NCBI GenBank assembly: GCA_905221605.1
Contig: CAJNDS010000027.1
Span: forward strand, 123,244 to 187,243
DNA length: 64,000 nt
Reading direction: 5' to 3'
DNA from: Symbiodinium natans
Lineage: Eukaryota > Sar > Dinophyceae > Suessiales > Symbiodiniaceae
In this document: positions 12,751-23,956 of the stretch, piece after piece
Numbering within the stretch: the first letter of the stretch is position 1
How the letters are laid out: every line of letters starts with the position of its first letter
Program-made: the position numbers and the translations under genes
The notes under the pieces: model-generated
What the model was told of the DNA's origin: nothing
Database searches by the model: none
Seen by the model: only the letters and a program-made list of their open reading frames with translations

Positions 12751-13789
12751 CTGCAAAGGCATTCAAGATAGGAGGGTCATATTTCATGTTGACGGTTGCT
12801 CGTCTCAGGTCGTTGTAAGAGCATCGCTGAGAAAAGAATGGAGAGGAGTTGTTGTTGCCTTTTCTTCGGGGGCGGGGCGGAGTCTTTGGTCTTTGTTGGA
12901 GGTGGGGACAGAGTACTACAGCAGAGTTTGGATCGATAATGCAGGGTTTAGGGCTTGCGCAGGCCACGCAAACAAGAAATGACAAAACAAACGACAATCA
13001 AGCCAAGTAAAAAACCAAGTACCGCTCCCTGGACACTCCCTGACAGCATGCTGATCAACCCTCTAGGCTGAGTGTTGACGGGACTCGGGCTCCTCCAAGT
13101 GGCTCCACCACTTCAGCAAGGAGTGCAGGCGCCTTGCGCAGCTCTTTCTTTCAGTTGCTTGGTCGCGGTCGTGGATGGAAATCTTGAAGTTCCTGAGTTC
13201 GACAATTCATGCGGCCAGCAATGTTGATTCTGGGCGCTGTATTTCGCTGTAGAAAGAAAACTTAGACCAACAACAAGGCCCAGCACCCAGCGCCGAAGGA
13301 CATGTCGCTACCACAGCATTGTCACCAGCTGTCACAACCTTGCCTCGACCGACCGTTAGGACCTGCTCAGAACTCATACTCCAGAATCCTCCAACCAGAG
13401 CCCGGAAAAGTGGTTTCTCGCCAGGGATCCCAATACCCACCTCTGCCACGGATGCGGTCGACTCCTACCGTCCGCATCGTGGTTGCCACACTCGGACCAG
13501 CAAGGAAAAGTTATCAGATGAGCTATGGAGACAATGCCAAACATCAACTAGCACTGCACTGCGTGTGGTGTGTGTGCGGGCGAGTGTGAGTGCGTGTGCT
13601 TGTGTGCGCGCGCTTCCATGCATCTTTTGCTTCCGGGCACGGGCGGGCGTGTTCGGGCGGGCGTTGGCGTGGGCATGGGCCGCATGGGGTTGGGTGCGTG
13701 CATGTGGGTGCACGGGCGCATGGGTGTGGCCGTGTGCTTGCGCGTGCCGCTCGCGCATCGCTGCGCTTATGTAATCCTTAGTAATTGAA

Positions 13790-13978
<189 letters not shown>

Positions 13979-15069
13979 TATGTTATTTTATGAAGGTGCG
14001 TGTGTGTCTGTGTCTGTGTCTCTGTTCCAAGAAGATGTTGTACTGGACAATGTTAGTCGCCGTGGCCTTCCGCGTGGCTATGAAACGACGCAGTCCTTGG
14101 CAGAGCTGGCACGCATGAATTGGCCATCTCTGAGGCAATAGAATTACACAAGGTCACCTAAGCCATGCTGTAGCGATCTAATGATGTGGTTCTTTGAGGG
14201 TCTTGACATAAAAGTACCCACTTTGGTCCCACCTTAGATCTGAACCGTCAAAATCCTTCCCACTTCTTGTTTACATGCCGAGTTCACTGACAGTCAGGAA
14301 CCCACATGCAATCCGCAACAACAGCAAGAGGCTGGCACTAGTATGCATTGGAGGCAGAAGGCGCCTGACGCTGACCCTTCCATCATCTGCGAATATCATT
14401 GATCCCATCCCGCCCCTGATTCGTTCCCCAAGTTCACGACCTCAGGACCACTGGTGTGCAGACTGCACACTCCTCTTTTGACTGACCCATGCTCCGACAA
14501 AAAACCCAACCCATCAGAGACTGACTCATGATATTATAGGTTTTGCCCACCCACGGCAGCTGTCAGTCCTTAAGATTCCTTAAGGGCAGCGCGTCAAGCA
14601 GCCAGAGACAGTAGTTTCACGTAGTTGCGCTCAGCTGTTTGCGTGGGCACAGACCTGCGTTGTACACATTGATGATTGGCGGAAATTTCCAAACCGATAG
14701 AGGCTCAGCGACGGTTTGTAGCCAGAACATTAGCATCCTAACCACGTTTACCGGAACTATTCTGCGAACACAGTTTGTTGGGGTTACCCGCTTTTATCAC
14801 AAGCTTTGTGGGTGAAACTTTCCGGATTAGGTCAGCTGCAGTCTGAGTCCCCTTTTTCCCTTTGCTGGTTTTAAAAACTCAGGCACAGAGCTCTCTCTCG
14901 GGCTGCGCGAAAGGTTTCAGGCCTTAAGGGCCATGGCCAAAGCCCGCAAACCAAGCACAGCCAGCTCCATCTAAAACTTTTGTGGATTTCCTTACGAGAT
15001 GAGGCCCCAAACGAATGTCACGATAGGATAGCCCGATCGCTTTAATTAGTAGGTTTGTGTTGGGTACTG

Positions 15070-15081
15070 GGGGGGGGGGGG
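15070..15081. repeat. Poly-G run
   Basis: A run of about 12 G in gene-free sequence. Confidence 0.8.
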
Positions 15082-16263
15082 ACTTTTATGGGACTGGAAG
15101 CTTAAGGTTGTGAGGGCCGTGGTTTCAGTTTCAGCCCATGAAGGGCAGCTTCAAGCCTTTTGGCCGTAAAGGTTTCAGGGCTCAAGAGCCTTGGCTTGAG
15201 GCTCCACGGCCCTCTCACTGGCGAAGTTGAGCTCATTCCGTCAGCCGGGCAATGATTTGCTTGGAGCGGCTATAGCGGCTACTTGATTGGTCGGGAATTC
15301 TAGTACACGTCCGACAGGAACCAGTTCATATTTTAGAAGCGAGAAACGCACTGCCAGTTTCGCAATGAAGCAGGTGTTGCGCTGCAGTTTTGGTCCAGCC
15401 GCTGCCCAAGATGTGACGAAGTGGCAAGCTATCGTTGTGTTTGTAGCACCCTTTATCTCGCTGCTACGCTCACATTGCCGAGAGTCCAATCTGACTCTGA
15501 GTTTCCTCAGGCTCGTCGCCTTCACTGTTCGTGCTTGCAGCACGACTTCCTGACATCGACGAGCTTAGACTGCTTGGAGAGTGCAAGTGTATTCCTACAA
15601 GCACCAGGGGACTGTATTGTTCCATGATGTTGCACTATGTTAATTCATGATACATTCTGTTACGTTATGCTGCAATGCTGCATACTGCTTGTCTGTGATT
15701 CTCCGCCCGTTCTGCGCCGGCTCTTACTTGCTTTCGAACCTTAAAGACTGAAACTACGCAACTGGCCTTTCGATGCTTTGCGAGCATCCCTTCGACCTGA
15801 GGCTGAGCCGGAACGCTTTCCGGGGTCTCACACCATTCATGACTGGTGGGAAGCAAGGCGCAGAGCGTGAGCAGCACAGAACATAACAGTGTTGTACCTG
15901 TGCCTGCAGCATGTGAGGAATCCTTGTGAATAATTGCCATGTCCGCCGCTCCCGCTGTCTGTTTAGCCAAAGAACCAACAAGCGGTGAGCCTTTCTTCGG
16001 AGACTCACGGGCGAGGCGGCCCTGGCGGTATCGAATGAATCGAGTGTGCAACAAGCAAGGTCGTGAGCACCAGTCACCACTCAGCACCGCCCACGACAAT
16101 TCACGACTGCATGCTGCCACCGTTGTCTCGTTGCCTGGCTCGGGACTGAGATGGGTGAATCAGCCCAGGTGTTGGTCAAGTTTACCTCACGACGAGAATC
16201 TCTTGCACGCAGCCGCCACCATGTTGACACGAGTAAACGGAATCACGTTATGAGCAAGTCGAC

Positions 16264-16475
16264 AAACAATTGCTGTTTCCCAAGATCTCCTGCAGAGTTG
16301 AACAGAACATCCAACCAGTCCTTACGAAACAATTGCTTCATCTGCATTGGCCCTGCCTCGCGACCACGGCCGTCGTCGATGTTCTGGATGCCGACGAACT
16401 TCGCGTACCTGCGTGAGAGTAGTGCTGTGGGTTCAGACTTACCAAGCCAGAAGACTCACGACATGCCGCACGACA
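16264..16475 (-). CDS. Two exons of an unrecognised protein
   Basis: Exon 16443-16475 (VVRHVVSLLAW) ends at a strong donor, TTG then GTAAGT, and joins in phase to exon 16264-16408, which starts after CTCTCACGCAG. The second exon reads 48 residues with strong coding character, including YAKFVGIQNIDDGRGREAG and LFRKDWLDVLFNSAGDLG. The tryptophan codon is split across the intron. The segment could be part of a membrane-associated protein because of the hydrophobic first exon. I do not recognise the family. Confidence 0.6.
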
Positions 16476-18807
16476 CTGTTCGCCATACATGTACACGTGT
16501 ATGTATGTGTATAGTACTTGTGCACAACCGGCATGCTTTCTTAACGTGCATACCCAATTCCAGCCCCGCCCCCCCCCCCCCCCCCACCCGCCCTAAACCC
16601 TAAGACCCTGAAGAAACACCTTAAAACCCTACAAGTAGAAAAGAAGAACATCCCATAGTAAGCCCTTGCTAATAAGGCCCTAAAGCATAAACCCACAACT
16701 AAACCTCTACATCTCTAAAACTCGAAACCAAAACCCCCCCACCAATGGGGGTTCCACGTGGATGAAGGCCTCTCTGGCTTCTGAATCTGAAGGGAGCGTT
16801 CCCTAATTTAATGTGTATTCTAAGCTCCTCCGCACTGTCCATGAACGCAAATGACTGATACATTGGAGCTTTAATGGCACTCGCACTGCCCTGGTCCCTA
16901 GAATTGTTTTGCGCAACTTCACAAATAACAAATCGCACGCCCGGTTGCTCAGTATGCTCTCAAGCTCATTCTTGCAGCCCTTGGACAGAGGTGCAGCCAG
17001 GAAGCTCGGCTTTTTGCAGAGTCTGCGGCTTCTGCTTCCCGTTGACGCTCCTCACCGAGTGGTTCGGGGTCCTGGCACGCCGATGGTGAACCGAAACGAT
17101 AACTATGCATACATCCGCCACATCAGCCTGACCAAGGTAGTGATTCATCGGACAAAGCATGGGCCACTACAAATTTCGTACATCGCCATACCCGGCTGTG
17201 AAGAAGTTAACCCGGTGATGCTGGATTCCATCAGATTGAGTGCTCGGTACATGTCGGCGACAGTAACTGTAGGCTCTAGACAGCCATGCTAGGAAGCAAG
17301 TGGTAAGAAACGGGAGGTCCCGAAAGTCATCGTGCCCGTTGCGGCAGAGCCTGGGCTGTGGCTACGTCATGCCATCTACAACTCGGCATCTGCATGCGAG
17401 CTTCCTCTATGCGGCGAATTTTCAATGACCTCACAAATCCTCACTCAACACATGCAAAAAGCATCTTCTAGTCCAGAAGTCTAGAGTCTAGATCGCACGA
17501 TTCACAGGAACGAGCTAGCTGCAGACACACCACTGCAGTTCCTTCCTACAGTATGGTGCTACCGCTGCACAGTCAGTCCCTTTGCGCATCAGCTGTAGTC
17601 GGAGAGGGCGAAGTCGGAGAAGCGGAAGCAGCTCCTGCAGTTCGACTGTCACTGCGACATGCACTGCGAGACGTCTTCTGAACAGCCGCCAAGAACAACA
17701 GCAGCATGGCTTCTACATACCAGACGCCAAGGCAACGAATGCGAGAGTGGAATACGATCATCAGGTGGGCAAGCCCGTCCAGGACTCCCAAGTCGCGGCG
17801 TGGGCCGAGGCATCTGCATGAATGCTGCCAGGAGTGTGCAATTTGCCAACAAAAGGATCTGGACCGGCAATTTTGGCTGAGCCATCCGCCTTGGATAAGC
17901 GGAGGAGCTCCATGCTGTACGCGGCGGTGTGATGGCGCGAGAGATCAAGCCGAACAACGCGCTAGATTTTCATCTCATGACGACCGATGACCGAGACTCA
18001 ATATGAAGCTAGAGTCATGTGGACTTCCGATTCATGCCTCTGCTGCACCCGCCCTTCCCGTCCCCTTCCCCCTCTGCCCCCAACCATCGGAGAAAGGGTT
18101 TGGTGGAGTTTTGGAGATCCTCGAGCCTGAAGCTCCAGACTGTTGGCCGTACAAGCAGCATTTCGCACAATGCCAGCATATTCCCTGGCGGAGAAATTCC
18201 TCACGACCCCGATGATTCCCATCGGAAGTCTAGATTGTCTAACATTGTACATACATTCTCGCTGGCCAGGCTGAGGAGTCCGTGCCGTCGTTGCCGTAGT
18301 CCGGTCCACATGGCCTCCAGATTACAAAGCGAGGCAAGGTGGAGCTCTTAGCTGAGAGCATAGCTCGGTCCGCACTTTGTGCACCGCCCTGGGAGTAGAA
18401 GCCGTAGATATGGATAGCCCACGGAAATAGACGAAGCCGTAGATATGGATGAGGTGGCAACATGTGTGGCCCCATCCGAAACTTGCATACGGTAGTAAGT
18501 GGGGCTTTTCGCGACATTTGTGCACTGCAAATCTGCAGCGGCGGCAGCAGCAGCAGCAGCAGCACCAGCACAGCAGCGGCACAGACCTTAAAGTTTCCTC
18601 CCGCGACTCAGATTGAGTGCAGAAGCACTTGTCATCACGTGCATTTCTCCTCTCGTGGTCGCCCTGCCGTCTCCGTCTCGTTGATGGCCTAGGCAGGTCC
18701 CGCTTAGGGCGAGAATTGCTCACGAATCACAGTACCCCCGTGCTTTCCCAAATCACGACGCTCCAAGCCAACTCGATTCACGTAGGTTTGATCAATCTAA
18801 AACTCAC
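16476..18807. other. No clear gene; weak minus-strand candidates
   Basis: A possible exon at about 17575-17680 (acceptor GGCTGTTCAG; serine/alanine-rich SRTAGAASASPTSPSP) has no confirmed partner. A plus-strand ORF at 16909-17292 is long, but its strand disagrees with every supported exon. GCA repeats occur at 18540-18575. Confidence 0.35.
16569..16720. repeat. Poly-C run and degenerate telomere-like sequence
   Basis: A C-run at about 16569-16585 leads into decayed CCCTAAA-like units (CCCTAAACCCTAAGACCC and scattered AAACCC) to about 16720. It is in non-coding sequence. Confidence 0.7.
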
Positions 18808-18887
18808 ATCCGAGCGAAGGGCAAGAAGCAGGTCTCCAGGGCAAATGCCGACAACTTGCGCAGCAGTTCCCTGCACCACCACGAGTT
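18808..18887 (-). CDS. Exon encoding part of a PDZ-like fold
   Basis: Flanked by acceptor TCTTCTGAG and a near-ideal donor, GAT then GTGAGT. It reads 26 residues in one open frame (QGTAAQVVGICPGDLLLALR). The G-x-C-P-G-D-L-L-L-A pattern matches the second half of a PDZ domain, where the GxxPGD turn leads into a hydrophobic strand. The preceding exon, which should hold the start of the domain, was not identified. The host protein is unknown. Confidence 0.6.
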
Positions 18888-19192
18888 CTCAGAAGATTGT
18901 GAGCACATGGGAGAACATGGCTCTGCTAATGCTGGAGCGGGCCTCGTCCACTCTCTGAATGGTCGGCCTAGGCTTCCAAGCTGCATGGCGAGCACTGCCA
19001 GGGATCTCATAGCCAAGACACCTCTCTGCGCTCCACATGACGCGTAAGCCCAAATGCTTCACCTGCAGGCTCGAAGCATTGTCAGATTCGCAGGAATGCT
19101 CATGCCTGTACCATCTTGTGCGAATTTCCTCGCGACGTGCAACCCTCATGCCACGAAATTTCGACGCATGGCAAGGTATCAGAAAAGATTAT

Positions 19193-19241
<49 letters not shown>
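19193..19241. repeat. (TA)n microsatellite
   Basis: A TA dinucleotide run of about 45 nt, in an intron or intergenic position. Confidence 0.95.
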
Positions 19242-19244
<3 letters not shown>

Positions 19245-19398
19245 TGCTCTCAGCATGGCTCACGACACATAGCAACTTCCACAAGTGACACAAACGCAGA
19301 CGCGGCTTCACGAGCATGCACAATGCACAGTCTCTTGACGACGAATTGCCAAGGCATTGCCAAGGGCAGAAGACCCCCCCACCCCCCCAGTCCGTTAC

Positions 19399-19496
19399 CT
19401 CCTCGCCAAAGATCTTGACAAACGGTGCCTGACACAAGGGGCAGGAGCTGCGCTCAGAGTTGTCGACGTTACGCAGCTTGCTGTATCTGCTGGAAT
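19399..19496 (-). CDS. Exon with a CPLC zinc-ligand-like pair
   Basis: Acceptor AATTTGCAG and donor GAG then GTAACG frame a 32-residue segment containing NVDNSERSSCPLCQAPFV. A CPxC pair followed by a short hydrophobic tail resembles the last zinc-ligand pair of RING-type domains. The earlier ligands are not visible in the nearest upstream sequence, so a RING assignment is tentative. Upstream coding-like sequence at 19530-19610 (GLEEVSLSEADEG) is in another frame, so an intron must separate them. Confidence 0.5.
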
Positions 19497-19677
19497 CTGC
19501 AAATTCGTAAGCAGACCATCTATCCCCTCGTCAGCCTCGGAAAGCGAAACCTCCTCCAGGCCGATGGGCGCGCAATGCAACCTGAGTAAAAGCTGTGCCA
19601 CGTCCCGGTAAGTTCGAAACATGCCGCATCAAACTCAAACATTTAAACACGTTTTACTTTAAATGTAGTTTAGTAAC

Positions 19678-19861
19678 CTTGGAGCAGCACACATTGCCGA
19701 TACACACATGAGGTACAACATGGAACCCGTGATGATACACATTGCAGCGATCATAGGATCTTCGCCTGGGAACGCCTCTGGTTCCAGAATGCGACCAGCG
19801 AGAGGAATGTGGAGCTCGTCCGGGGATTCCTTGGTTAGCTTCTTGATCGACACAGATGCAT
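19678..19861 (-). CDS. Transmembrane exon, unknown protein
   Basis: Bounded by acceptor TACTGCAG and donor CCAAG then GTTACT. Sixty codons read a polar stretch (KKLTKESPDELHIPLAG) followed by a hydrophobic span (MIAAMCIITGSMLYLMCVS) of transmembrane length. A second frame is also open across the exon but is rich in His, Arg and Cys and looks less protein-like. It lies in the same minus-strand series as the exons at 20179-20275 and 19399-19496, but phase does not connect them directly. Confidence 0.5.
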
Positions 19862-20005
19862 CTGCAGTATGTAGCACCAACATGGAAACGGCTCACGGCA
19901 AATCATGCTAGGCATGCAGGTGAGCAGGTGATTGATTGCTTTGGGCGTACAGCAGCTGGTCTTTGCACACCGTGCAATGCATCGTGCAACAAGAAAAGCA
20001 CCGCT

Positions 20006-20022
20006 CCCCCCCCCCCCCCCCC
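20006..20022. repeat. Poly-C run
   Basis: A run of about 16 C between exons. Confidence 0.85.
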
Positions 20023-20178
20023 AATCTGCGCTTTACTAGCCATGGAGCCGTGGCGGCATCGTGTCCGCACCTTGCGGCTTCAAAGCGAGCGCTGAAGGCT
20101 TGACGTCAGCAGTGCAGCATGGTGCAGCTACTAACAACGTTGGAACAATATCAGAGATGCTTGCATGATTTTGCAGGC

Positions 20179-20275
20179 CTCTGGAAGGCTGCAACCTCGG
20201 CCCTCAGGTCGTCGACCTGCTTCTGCAGCTCGGACACCACGGAGTCCTCATTGGCAGCTCCAGCATGCTTCAGGG
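20179..20275 (-). CDS. Coiled-coil exon
   Basis: The open frame reads LKHAGAANEDSVVSELQKQ and continues VDDLRAEVAAFQ, with heptad-like spacing of V, L and A. The exon starts after ACAAAG and ends CAGAG before a GC donor. Frame, charge pattern and helix propensity mark it as coding. The gene it belongs to is uncertain; it is downstream of the glutathione S-transferase gene on the same strand. Confidence 0.6.
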
Positions 20276-20656
20276 CTTTGTGAACTCCACTCAGGCTCAG
20301 ACCAGGGCATGATATCATACAACATCTCTATAATTATTATTATTACAGACAAGGAACATGAGTGGCCACAAGGTCTGCCACCAGAACATGGAAGCTGCCC
20401 ATGGCAGAAAAGTCGGGATGGGTCACCGACATTCCGATGCAGGAGCTTTGAGACATTCAGTCTAACTAGTCTAATGTTTCAATTGTCTGGAAATTAGCCG
20501 TTGCCAGCCATGGCTGGCTGTTCAGGCGTGTCTGTGCGTGTGTCTCGGCTCTGCCGTGAGTCGCATCACATGCGATGCTGTCTCTGCTGTTTTCAGTCAC
20601 AAATACTCACCTTTGCCACACTGCTTTCAATCGAAACAGCTACAGCGATGGCAGCT

Positions 20657-21030
20657 TTAGTGGCGAGTGATGCTGACGTCCCAAAAACACACTTTCAAGC
20701 AGACACACGACGAGTTGCGGAAGCTCGTTGTACCTGGATTTTTGCAAGTTTGCAAGTTCACTTTACACTTGCGTCGACAAGGACCACCGCCCGTTGGGTG
20801 CGAGCTGATGGTAAACTGTCTCCCAGCTTCCCATACACGATAGAAGAAGAACATCGCCCCATTGCAGCTGCTGGAATTCGCACACATCCTTCCAGGAGGT
20901 TGTCGGCACGGAGCGATTCTCTGCCGCGATGCTCTGCTCCGCCTCGATGCTCTACTTCTTCTCAGGAATGGTGAACTGGGCCGCATTGGCTCCGATTTCC
21001 GCCTTTGCCGCAGTAGTATCATGAAGCTCA
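20657..21030 (-). CDS. Possible exons, frame uncertain
   Basis: Two minus frames look partly coding. One reads AKAEIGANAAQFTIPEK at about 20940-21000 and LQWGDVLLLSCMGSWETVY at about 20800-20880; the other reads FFFYRVWEAGRQFTISS over the second piece. I could not settle the splice sites. It sits between the exons at 21219-21322 and 20179-20275. Confidence 0.3.
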
Positions 21031-21049
21031 GACCAAGAACTCATGGCAC

Positions 21050-21190
21050 ACACATACACACATGCACACACACACAGACATACATACATGCATACATACA
21101 TACAGACATACATACATAACAAATAAATTAAATAAATAAACAAAAAATAATATTGAGAAACAATAAATAAATACGAATACATATACGTAC
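21050..21190. repeat. CA/TACA/AAATA simple repeats
   Basis: Tandem CACACA, CATACATACA and AAATAAATAA runs follow each other over about 140 nt, next to the donor of the exon at 21219-21322. Confidence 0.9.
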
Positions 21191-21218
21191 ACAGAGACCT
21201 CCACATGAAAAGACTCAC

Positions 21219-21322
21219 CAAGTGTCTTCGAAGTGGAATACAATCAGCACCGAACATCTGGATGCAATCTGGTTGCTTCAATATCCGCCTCTGTTGCCCA
21301 GGGTGGGCCAAAAAATGCTGGC
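21219..21322 (-). CDS. Exon of an unknown protein
   Basis: Acceptor CTGCTCTCAG and donor CACTTG then GTGAGT enclose 34 codons open in only one frame (FLAHPGQQRRILKQ, then CIQMFGADCIPLRRHL). A second GTGAGT lies just upstream at about 21352 and may be the donor of the preceding exon. The family is not recognised. It begins about 200 nt after the stop codon of the upstream glutathione S-transferase gene, so it may open the next gene in the array. Confidence 0.5.
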
Positions 21323-21534
21323 CTGAGAGCAGCTCGAGCATGGTGCGCACTCACCAAGCAGTCCGCAACACGATGTTGGCCGTTTATTCAAGACGATATT
21401 ACATTGAAGACGTTGCTTCATCGGGTTTGCACAGTATTTATTTGCTGACAACATTTATCAACAAATTTCGTCCAGATGTCACCAGCTATGTACCTGGTCA
21501 AGTTTGAGCTGGTGACCGTTTTGTTCTATTCTAT

Positions 21535-23080
21535 TCATACGAGGTCATCGTCGGACTGCATGATCGCGCCGGGCTTCCTGGAACATAGACACATTACTGC
21601 CTCGCCCTGGCTGCTCACCTCGCGAAGGGGATCGTCAGGCCAGTCTTGAAGGACGGCCGTTCGTGCAAGTGCTGGAGCCAGGCCTTGCAGGCCAACAAGT
21701 CACTACATCTCGCAGCTTCTCAACTTCGGCTCTCGGTGGATGCAGCGGTTGTGTGTTGGACCAGCAGCTGATGAGGTATTCGATCAGGCCTGGAGCTTCT
21801 TCATGTGACTGATGTCGACGCAAGCCCAGTATGCACTGGCAGCCTCATGGCAACAGCTGAGGGACTTCGGATCCAAACACTGATCTGCCAAAAGTGCTAT
21901 GACGGCGCACACTGGCCACTGTACATGTCTGCCCAACCCCGTCAGCGTCCCGCGCCGAAATCTACCGACCAGTCAGACGCCGAAGTGCATAAGCAAAGCA
22001 TGCAACATCGACTGCAGAGACCTGCATGGCAAACGACTTCCAACTCATTTGGTCACACTTGCACACACACACACACAAAATCCCAGCATGAGGTTTATGA
22101 GAGACAACTCGCACAGACCCGCCTCCTCGCCAAGGAGAAAGGGCCCCTTGCTATCGCAAAGCTGGTCGTCCTGACATGCCAGGCGAGCGCAACACTCGAG
22201 GACGCATCACAAAGAGGAACAAACCTGCCCAAACCGACAAAAACATCACCATGCCAGTGCGGTCCAACCAAGCAAGAGCCATTGCGAGCAAGCGTCCAAC
22301 ATCTGAAGGCATCGCTCGGCTTCTTTGCCAAAACGCGCGATTGAAAAACTGTCAACTTCTCCTTTCGTCGCGGCGATGCGGTTGAAGTACATGCTTTGAC
22401 CTTGCCACACGAAATGAGCTTGCCAACTGTCGCACAGCTTCTGACCATGAGAAAAGTCGAAGCTCGCTGATGCATTTGGCAAGACACGAACATTGCCTTG
22501 CTCGTGCCAAGTCACCCATCATGGGTCCAAGTGCACTGACTTGCCAGTACAGCCACTGCTTGCATTGCAGATGCTTCTCCAGGTTTGTTTCCTTCGTTGG
22601 GAGCAAGTTGCTATTCAATGTTTCGCATATGTACTCCAAGATTGCACCGGACTCTGCCACTGCCACATTCCTCTCACGGTCAATGAGCGCAGGAATCCGA
22701 CCATTCGGGTTGATCTTCAGAAACTCTGATGACTTTTGCTCATTCTTCGCAAAATCCACAAGGCACCAGTCGTAGGGAAATTGAAGCTCTTCAAAAAGAA
22801 TGGGGAGCTTCCATCCATTCTGTGTGGCGTAGATCAAACAGCAAAAGCGCGAGTGACCAGAGGGCTTCCAGGCATCCTCAAAGCTGATCTGCCGGGCTAG
22901 TTGGGACTTTCCAGGTGTTCGGGTGACCGCCATGCTTGCAAAGCACAGCGACGAGGCAAACCAACAAGCCAGGCCAGCCGCTGACACACGGAAAACAGCA
23001 GAATAGCTCTGCTTGAGCCGCTGTCTGTGAGGAGTGATGCGTACATCACGCACGTGCTGCCCTGACCAACCTGCCGACAT
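21535..23080 (-). CDS. Glutathione S-transferase, complete seven-exon gene
   Basis: Exons: 22516-23080, 22294-22400, 22123-22161, 21970-22021, 21707-21789, 21619-21683 and 21535-21577 (stop TGA). All phases agree; donors are GT or GC, and one intron is only 41 nt. The thioredoxin-like N-domain shows ATQNGWKLPILFEEL, NPNGRIPALIDR and the glutathione-binding AESGAILEYI turn. The helical C-domain shows ALGPMM, YFNRIAATKG, FGKEAERCLQMLD, GPFLLGEEVSAVDVACF (the conserved N-capping box) and HLHERPSFKTGL. This pattern is closest to the Ure2p/YfcG/YghU-type GSTs (from memory). It would conjugate or reduce substrates with glutathione. The start at 23080 gives about 317 residues with an N-terminal extension containing a hydrophobic stretch (VSAAGLACWFASSLCF), possibly a signal or transit peptide; a later Met at about 22931 is the alternative start. 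Confidence 0.92.
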
Positions 23081-23289
23081 CCTGGCTGGCGGAGATTACC
23101 AAGGGTTATAGGTCCACACTAGCTGACTGTGGTCTACTGACGCTCCCGGGCAAAATGACTCGACACTTCCAAATCTCGCCTGCTATGGCAGCAGAAGGTT
23201 CAACATGCGCACCGAGCAGCCACAAGATCTCTACGATTTCCTAGCGAGCCTTCGCCAATGTGCTATATTACTAGTACCCTCAGCATCCC

Positions 23290-23460
23290 TCAGCCAGCAC
23301 CAGACCTTCCCAGGCTTGCGGCTGCTTGCAGTTGCTTTAAACGTGCGTCGACACATTCTGCAGGGCTCACCTCATTGCAAACGACGGTGCCGCGAGAAAG
23401 AAAAACCATGTGAGAACTAGTTTCCTTCACTGGCTGGCTGCGAGTGAGTGAGGGAGTGAG
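23290..23460 (-). CDS. Possible short exon upstream of a GTGAGC donor
   Basis: A minus-strand frame reads HMVFLSRGTVVCNE and stops at a good donor, GAG then GTGAGC. A candidate acceptor, AACTAG, lies 45 nt upstream. No partner exon is confirmed. Confidence 0.3.
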   Translation of the reverse strand, partial: LTPSLTRSQPVKETSSHMVFLSRGTVVCNEVSPAECVDARLKQLQAAASLGRSGAG

Positions 23461-23811
23461 CTTGCTCAGCAACCTCATGTTTCCTCGCTCATTGTGGCAC
23501 TCCTCCGCTTTTACGTGCACATGCTGAGAGGCTCGCCGGATTGGAGCTTCTTGCAACACAGGATGCGGCGATGGCATACAAAACCAAGAGGTGGGCCTTA
23601 ATTGGTCGAACTGCAGCAATCGATGGCACTGCAGCCTTCTCACATCCCGACATTTGTGCGTGCTGCAGGACACATCATGCGCTCCATCATGCTCGCGTAC
23701 GCTACAACTGCCCGGCGCGAACATCAAGGCCTGCAGTCTAAGACTTGCATTCTTGAGGCATTCTCCAGCTGCAGGACAGCTGACAGCAGATGCAGCTGTC
23801 TTGTGCGGAGC

Positions 23812-23956
23812 CCTTTGTCGGTAGCGACTCGTCGTGCAGAGCTTCACTCTCCAATTCAATATCCGCCCCGCCATCCGAGTTGGCGACGTAGAAGACCCAG
23901 AGCCAGCGGTCTTGCCTGTCAGGAAGAAAATCGGGAGCTTCTACCAGCTTCAATAC
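23812..23956 (-). CDS. Exon of an unknown protein
   Basis: Starts after a pyrimidine-rich acceptor (GCTGTTTTAG) and is open for 48 codons reading VLKLVEAPDFLPDRQDRW and then FYVANSDGGADIELESEAL. Codon content and the mix of aromatic and acidic residues look genuinely coding. The end is taken at a GC donor (ACAAAGG then GC) and is less sure. A neighbouring stretch at 24160-24290 is open in two competing frames and could be the previous exon. Confidence 0.5.

Noticed and set aside
12701-12997. 98-codon minus ORF as the first exon of the channel
   Set aside because: Its frame does not join the exon starting at 12750, and no donor connecting it was found.
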